Shown: positions 60,534 to 64,000 of the stretch, piece after piece
Numbering within the stretch: the first letter of the stretch is position 1
How the letters are laid out: every line of letters starts with the position of its first letter
DNA from: Deinococcus sp. AB2017081
GTDB lineage: Bacteria > Deinococcota > Deinococci > Deinococcales > Deinococcaceae
Assembly: GCF_034440735.1 (NCBI RefSeq)
Contig: NZ_CP140098.1
Location: forward strand, 60,001-124,000
DNA: 64,000 bases
Direction of reading: 5' to 3'
Program-made: the position numbers and the translations under genes
The notes under the pieces: generated by a model
Told to the model about the DNA's origin: nothing
The model's input: only the letters and a program-made list of their open reading frames with translations
Database searches by the model: none

Positions 60534-61307
60534 TCAGGGCGCCGTGAGTCCGGTCGGCCAGCGCTCCGGCAGTGTGGGCGTGAGGATGGCTCCGCCCTCC
60601 AGCGTGCCGAAGACCTCGGTGCGGGCCGGCCCCCAGCGCCACGCGTACAGCGCGACGTACGCGCAGACCACGGCGTCCACCTGATCCTCATGTGCCTTCA
60701 GTGCCCGGCCGCGCAGCACCGTCACGTCGGTCTCCAGCAGGGCGTCCAGTCCCGAGAGCGGCGGATCGGCCCCGTCCAGCGCCCGCAGATGCGCGTGCAG
60801 CGCGGCCCATGCCGACACCAGGGCGTCCCGGCCCTGGCCCTTGTTCTTGTACTTCAGGGTGCGGGTCAACCCGAACAGCGACACCATGGCCGGGTGGGGG
60901 AACACCTCGACCACGCGCCGCACCGCGTCTCCGGCGACCAGCAGCGGGTCGTGGACAAAGCCGCGTTCCTCCAGCGCCGCGACCAGCCGCTCGCCGCGCA
61001 CGCTGCCCGAGGCGTCGCCCACCAGCGCGCGGTTGGCCGGATGGGCGCCCGCGTGGAAGCGTCCGAACACGCGGGCCAGTTCCCGCTCGGCCACGCGGCT
61101 CCCCGAGGCGTTCGGCACCCGCAGCGGCGCGTCGATGGCCACGGTGCAGGCCGGATCGGCGAACCGGTCGATGAAGGCCAGGATCTCCGCGTCGTCGCCC
61201 AGCAGGGAGGTGTCGGTCACGCGACCGCCGGGGCCGTCCAGCTGGGCGACCGCCCCTCCCGTGGCGTTGCGCACCGACCACGCCAGATCCAGGCCGATGA
61301 AATTCAC
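60534..61307 (-). CDS. DUF429 family protein
   Basis: The 257-residue protein matches DUF429, a RNase H-like-fold family: FIGLDLAWSVRN near the N-terminus, AIDAPLRVPNASGSR, RFHAGAHPANRAL, and a late DQVDAVVCAYVALYAW. Function unknown; conserved acids suggest a nuclease-type fold. Its GTG overlaps the cupin gene's stop (GTGA), in a three-gene coupled operon with the cupin and YdeI genes. Confidence 0.85.
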   Translation of the reverse strand: MNFIGLDLAWSVRNATGGAVAQLDGPGGRVTDTSLLGDDAEILAFIDRFADPACTVAIDAPLRVPNASGSRVAERELARVFGRFHAGAHPANRALVGDASGSVRGERLVAALEERGFVHDPLLVAGDAVRRVVEVFPHPAMVSLFGLTRTLKYKNKGQGRDALVSAWAALHAHLRALDGADPPLSGLDALLETDVTVLRGRALKAHEDQVDAVVCAYVALYAWRWGPARTEVFGTLEGGAILTPTLPERWPTGLTAP

Positions 61308-61720
61308 TCCGGCGTCCACCCTGGGGGCGCCAGCTCGAACCCCTCGAAGCGGAAGCCGGGCGCGACCACACAGCCCACCAGTGTCCAGTCCCCCAGCGAC
61401 CGCGCCGACTGCCACGCGTGGGCCGGCACGGTGCCCTGGGGCCGATCGCCAGTCAGGATGCCCGGGCCCAGCCGCAGGCGCTGTACGTCTCCCCCACTCC
61501 AGATCGACAGCTCCAGCGGCGCTCCGGCGTGATACGCCCAGAGCTCGGTGGCGTCCACGCGGTGCCAGTGCGAGACCTCGCCAGCGCGGAGCAGGAAATA
61601 GATGGAGGTGCAGACCGGACGTCCCTCCACCGTGTGCGTGTCCTGCCAGATCTGGACATAGTGGCCACCTTCCGGATGCGGCTGCATGCCCAGGTCGCGG
61701 ATGATCTCGTCCGGCGTCAC
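61304..61720 (-). CDS. Cupin_5 (DUF985) family protein
   Basis: The 138-residue single-domain cupin has the family signature LGMQPHPEGGHYVQIWQD at its start, then FLLRAGEVSHWHRVDATELW and VVAPGFRFEGFEL. The metal-binding His/Glu residues of the cupin core are present. The GTG at 61720 overlaps the YdeI gene's stop. An alternative GTG at 61732 would add four residues. Confidence 0.87.
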   Translation of the reverse strand: MTPDEIIRDLGMQPHPEGGHYVQIWQDTHTVEGRPVCTSIYFLLRAGEVSHWHRVDATELWAYHAGAPLELSIWSGGDVQRLRLGPGILTGDRPQGTVPAHAWQSARSLGDWTLVGCVVAPGFRFEGFELAPPGWTPE

Positions 61721-62307
61721 GGCCGTCTCCACTGGTTGGCCCGCTCTCCCCGCGCCGCCTTCTCGGCGGCCTCGGTCACGCGCTTCTCACGGGTGGCGCC
61801 CGTCTTGGCGTGGACGATCCATTCCAGCACAGCGCGTTTTGCAGAGACCGGGAAGGCCTCCCAGGACGCCGCGGCGCCGGGGCGCGCCTCCAGCGCCGCG
61901 CGCAGGTCGTCCGGCACCTCCACGGCGGCCACGCTGTCCAGTTTCGTCCACGTGCCGTCGGCGATGGCGGCATCGATCCTGGCCTGACCGGCAGGCGTCA
62001 TCAGGCCACCGGCCTGGAGGCGGGCGATGCGCTCCTTGTTCACGGCGCTCCAGCCGCTGCCGGGCCGCCGGGGCGTGAAGGTCAGGAAGGACCGGTGTCC
62101 GTCGAGCCGGCCCGGCCGCGAGTCGATCCAGCCGAAGCACAGCGCTTCCTCGACGGCCTCGGCACTGCTCAGATTGGGTATGGGCGAGCCCTTCTTGTGA
62201 AGGACGAGGCGGACGCCCCGGCTGGTCGCGTGGTTGGCCTGAAGCCATGCCCGCCACGCGGCGCGGGATGCGGGTTCGACCAGTTCAGCCGGGGTCGCGG
62301 GAGCCAT
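61717..62307 (-). CDS. YdeI/OmpD-associated family protein
   Basis: The 196-residue protein matches the YdeI family: SRGVRLVLHKKGSP, VEEALCFGWIDSRPGRLD, FTPRRPGSGWSAVNKERI, and a C-terminal KRVTEAAEKAARGE segment. Such proteins are linked to resistance to cationic stress but their chemistry is unknown. The ATG at 62307 starts a coupled three-gene operon. Confidence 0.86.
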   Translation of the reverse strand: MAPATPAELVEPASRAAWRAWLQANHATSRGVRLVLHKKGSPIPNLSSAEAVEEALCFGWIDSRPGRLDGHRSFLTFTPRRPGSGWSAVNKERIARLQAGGLMTPAGQARIDAAIADGTWTKLDSVAAVEVPDDLRAALEARPGAAASWEAFPVSAKRAVLEWIVHAKTGATREKRVTEAAEKAARGERANQWRRP

Positions 62308-62323
62308 GCCCCAGCATGCCACC

Positions 62324-62872
62324 TCAGCCGGGGCGCACCGGGCGGTAGGTGCTCTGCACGAAGCCGCTGGGAAATACGTGCGTCTGCACATGCTGGAGCG
62401 GCACGTCCGCGTCCAGCGCCCCGAACAGGGGGCGGCCCTGCCCGAGCAGCACCGGAATGCGCGTGACGATCAGTTCGTCGATCACTCCGGCCCGCAGGAA
62501 CGCCTGGATGGTCACACCACCGTCCACGTAGACCCCCCGGGCTCCCTGAAGGTCGCGGGCCAGCGTCTGAACTGGGCCAGGATGCACCTCGACCTCCCCG
62601 GTCAGGGGCGCGGGCAGGTCGGCGGCCGTCCGCGTGCGGCTCAGGACGACCACCCGCCGGCCCGCGTATGGCCACGGCACGAAGTCCCGCACCGTGTCGA
62701 AGGTGCCGCGCCCCATGACCACGGTGTCCACACGGGCCATGAAGGCGTCGTAGCCGTGGTTCTCGGGGGGCATGGACGGGCCGCCGGGCGTGCCGGGCAG
62801 CCAGTCCAGCGACCCGTCCGGCCGGGCGATGAAGCCGTCCACGCTGGCAGCGATGTAGACCAGGAAGGGCAT
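62324..62872 (-). CDS. Dihydrofolate reductase-like (RibD C-terminal) protein
   Basis: The 182-residue protein has the RibD-C/DHFR fold: VYIAASVDGFIARPDGSLDWL, DTVVMGRGTFDTV, VVLSRTR, VYVDGGVTIQAFL and ELIVTRIPVLLGQGRPLFG. Members reduce pteridine- or riboflavin-like substrates; not a true DHFR by length. The ATG is 6 bases after TAGACT on the minus strand (62884-62879). Confidence 0.88.
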   Translation of the reverse strand: MPFLVYIAASVDGFIARPDGSLDWLPGTPGGPSMPPENHGYDAFMARVDTVVMGRGTFDTVRDFVPWPYAGRRVVVLSRTRTAADLPAPLTGEVEVHPGPVQTLARDLQGARGVYVDGGVTIQAFLRAGVIDELIVTRIPVLLGQGRPLFGALDADVPLQHVQTHVFPSGFVQSTYRPVRPG

Positions 62873-62900
62873 GGAGGAAGTCTAAGGGCCCGACGGTCTG

Positions 62901-62939
62901 AGAGTCTCAGAACTGCCTCGGCTTCGGCGCTGAGACTCT
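62901..62939 (-). terminator. Hairpin downstream of rodA
   Basis: AGAGTCTCAG and CTGAGACTCT form a perfect 10-bp stem; a second AAGAGTCTGAA word follows nearer to the gene (62947-62957). It lies between the RodA stop and the DHFR-like gene promoter on the minus strand. The AAGAGTCTGAA word is also found at 18220-18230. Confidence 0.6.
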
Positions 62940-62980
62940 TTGACCCTTCAGACTCTTTGACGGGCCGGCCCGACGGGCGT

Positions 62981-64000
62981 CTAGATGCTGCCCAGAAAAC
63001 GGTCGCGGTGCACCACGTACGCGAGGCCCAGGGTGGACAGGGTGGCGACCAGGCTGCTCAGGCCGTAGCTGATGAGCGGCAGGGTGATCCCGGTCAGGGG
63101 CAGCACGCTCAGGGCCGCGCCGATGTTCTCGACCACCTGAAACCCGATCTGGCCCAGCACCCCGGCAAACAGCAGCTGATCCTGCAGGCGGGGCGATTCC
63201 ATGGCCATGCCGGCCAGGCCCCAGAACAGGGCCCCGTACAGCACCAGCACCGCCAGCGCCCCCACGAAGCCCTGTTCCTCGGCCCACGTGCTGTACGCGA
63301 AGTCCGTGTGGGCCTCGGGCAGGAAGCCGTTGTGCGACTGGCTGCCCTCCTTGTACCCCTTGCCCTGCAGCCCGCCGGAACCGACCGCGATGGTGCTCTG
63401 GATGACCTGATACCCCGCGCCACGCGGATCCTGATAGGGATCGAGGAAGATGGTCAGGCGTTTTTGCTGATACGGCTCCAGATGTGGATACAGCACGGTG
63501 GGCACCGCCGCACCGACCGCCAGCACCGCCAGCACCGCGTGCCACCACGGAATGCGGGCGGCCAGCAGCATCACGCCGAAGATCACGCTGAGTACCAGTG
63601 CCCCGCCGAAGTCGGCCAGCACGACCAGCCCCACCGCCGGCAGGAACACGGCGCCGGCCCGCAGGTAGGTACTCATGCCCCGGTAGCCCTCGCGCAGGGC
63701 CAGCGCCAGCATGAGGATCAGCGCGAACTTCAGGATCTCCAGCGGCTGGATCTGGATCGGGCCGAGCAGGATCCAGTTCTTCTGCCCGTTGACCTCCTTG
63801 CCGATCACGAAGGTGCTGGCCTGGAGCAGCAGCGCCCCCGCATACATCCACGGCGCGAGCCGGTAGACGCGGTCACGTCCGGCCCACAACAGCGCCGCGA
63901 TGGGAATGGCCGCCAGGGCTACCCCCAGCAGCTGTTTGGTGAAGATGCCGCTGGAGGCTCTGGGCGACAGTGCCGCCGTGCTGACGGTCATCAGGCCGAC
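62981..64000 (-). CDS. rodA: RodA/FtsW-like SEDS glycosyltransferase, cut at the window edge
   Basis: The visible 340 codons lack the first helix and the start codon; the frame runs on through the right edge. About nine transmembrane helices are seen, with SEDS-family segments QIQPLEILKFALI, DFGGALVLSVIFGVMLL, a LGIG-type GVLGQIGFQVVENIGAALSVLPLTGITLPLISYG near the C-terminus. SEDS proteins polymerise peptidoglycan; RodA works in cell elongation. RodA versus FtsW cannot be decided fully from this fragment, but the VIGKEVNGQKNWILLGPIQIQP loop fits RodA. Confidence 0.87.
   Translation of the reverse strand, partial: VGLMTVSTAALSPRASSGIFTKQLLGVALAAIPIAALLWAGRDRVYRLAPWMYAGALLLQASTFVIGKEVNGQKNWILLGPIQIQPLEILKFALILMLALALREGYRGMSTYLRAGAVFLPAVGLVVLADFGGALVLSVIFGVMLLAARIPWWHAVLAVLAVGAAVPTVLYPHLEPYQQKRLTIFLDPYQDPRGAGYQVIQSTIAVGSGGLQGKGYKEGSQSHNGFLPEAHTDFAYSTWAEEQGFVGALAVLVLYGALFWGLAGMAMESPRLQDQLLFAGVLGQIGFQVVENIGAALSVLPLTGITLPLISYGLSSLVATLSTLGLAYVVHRDRFLGSI

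Overview
The window reads as a chromosomal segment of a Deinococcus-type bacterium. The DNA is GC-rich and gene-dense. Many genes have a TANNNT box only 5-8 bases before the start codon, which is the leaderless-mRNA architecture known from Deinococcus. lon carries an HspR-type (HAIR-like) operator, and ung lies next to a poxvirus-type topoisomerase IB, an arrangement I recall from D. radiodurans. I see no transposase, integrase, rRNA or CRISPR array. Two tRNA genes are present (Pro-GGG on the minus strand, Asn-GTT on the plus strand), each with its own -35/-10 promoter and terminator.

Layout. 1-8 kb: a GlsB-like membrane protein, homoserine kinase, a PIG-L deacetylase, a GNAT enzyme, tRNA-Pro, an AIM24 protein, a BCS1-like AAA ATPase and an AEC permease. 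8-13 kb: a possible defence neighbourhood, with a PD-(D/E)xK-like candidate nuclease next to a C5-cytosine methyltransferase, a DUF4303-like protein and a large HerA-like ATPase. 13-19 kb: a VOC protein, two unknowns, HemW, a winged-helix regulator divergent from a cytochrome P450, and an esterase. 19-28 kb: Lon, an AT-rich lipoprotein gene of foreign composition, a YqgE/AlgH protein, tRNA-Asn, a secreted metallo-beta-lactamase-fold protein and an M16C peptidase. 28-31 kb: a coupled three-gene operon of exported proteins (Ig-like lipoprotein, unknown, dockerin-like), then an S4 protein with a DUF1684 protein. 31-38 kb: a PP2C phosphatase, an APH-like kinase, a frameshifted VOC gene, a Crp/Fnr regulator with a 7Fe ferredoxin, DoxX, DUF427, peptidyl-tRNA hydrolase, an M42 peptidase and a DUF4126 protein.

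38.6-42.4 kb holds two tandem glnK-amt pairs. The two PII genes share a nearly identical block, which suggests gene conversion. Both PII proteins lack the uridylylated Tyr51. The second transporter has Glu in place of the first pore histidine. 42.4-49 kb: a GNAT enzyme, then a minus-strand DNA-repair cluster in which a photolyase/cryptochrome runs in frame, without a stop, into uracil-DNA glycosylase, followed by topoisomerase IB and a DUF2716 protein. Next come a secreted protein and carA.

49-57 kb: a homocysteine S-methyltransferase-like protein, a large exported protein, then MocA-, CoxG-, MoxR/CoxD- and VWA/CoxE-like genes, a set known to mature molybdenum hydroxylases. No molybdenum enzyme structural genes are present here. 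57-64 kb: a histidine phosphatase, an ABC-2 exporter pair, an aldo/keto reductase, a coupled run of YdeI, cupin and DUF429 proteins, a DHFR-like reductase, and a RodA/FtsW gene cut by the right edge.

Between genes there are GC-rich hairpins acting as likely terminators, and at least two families of short dispersed repeats.
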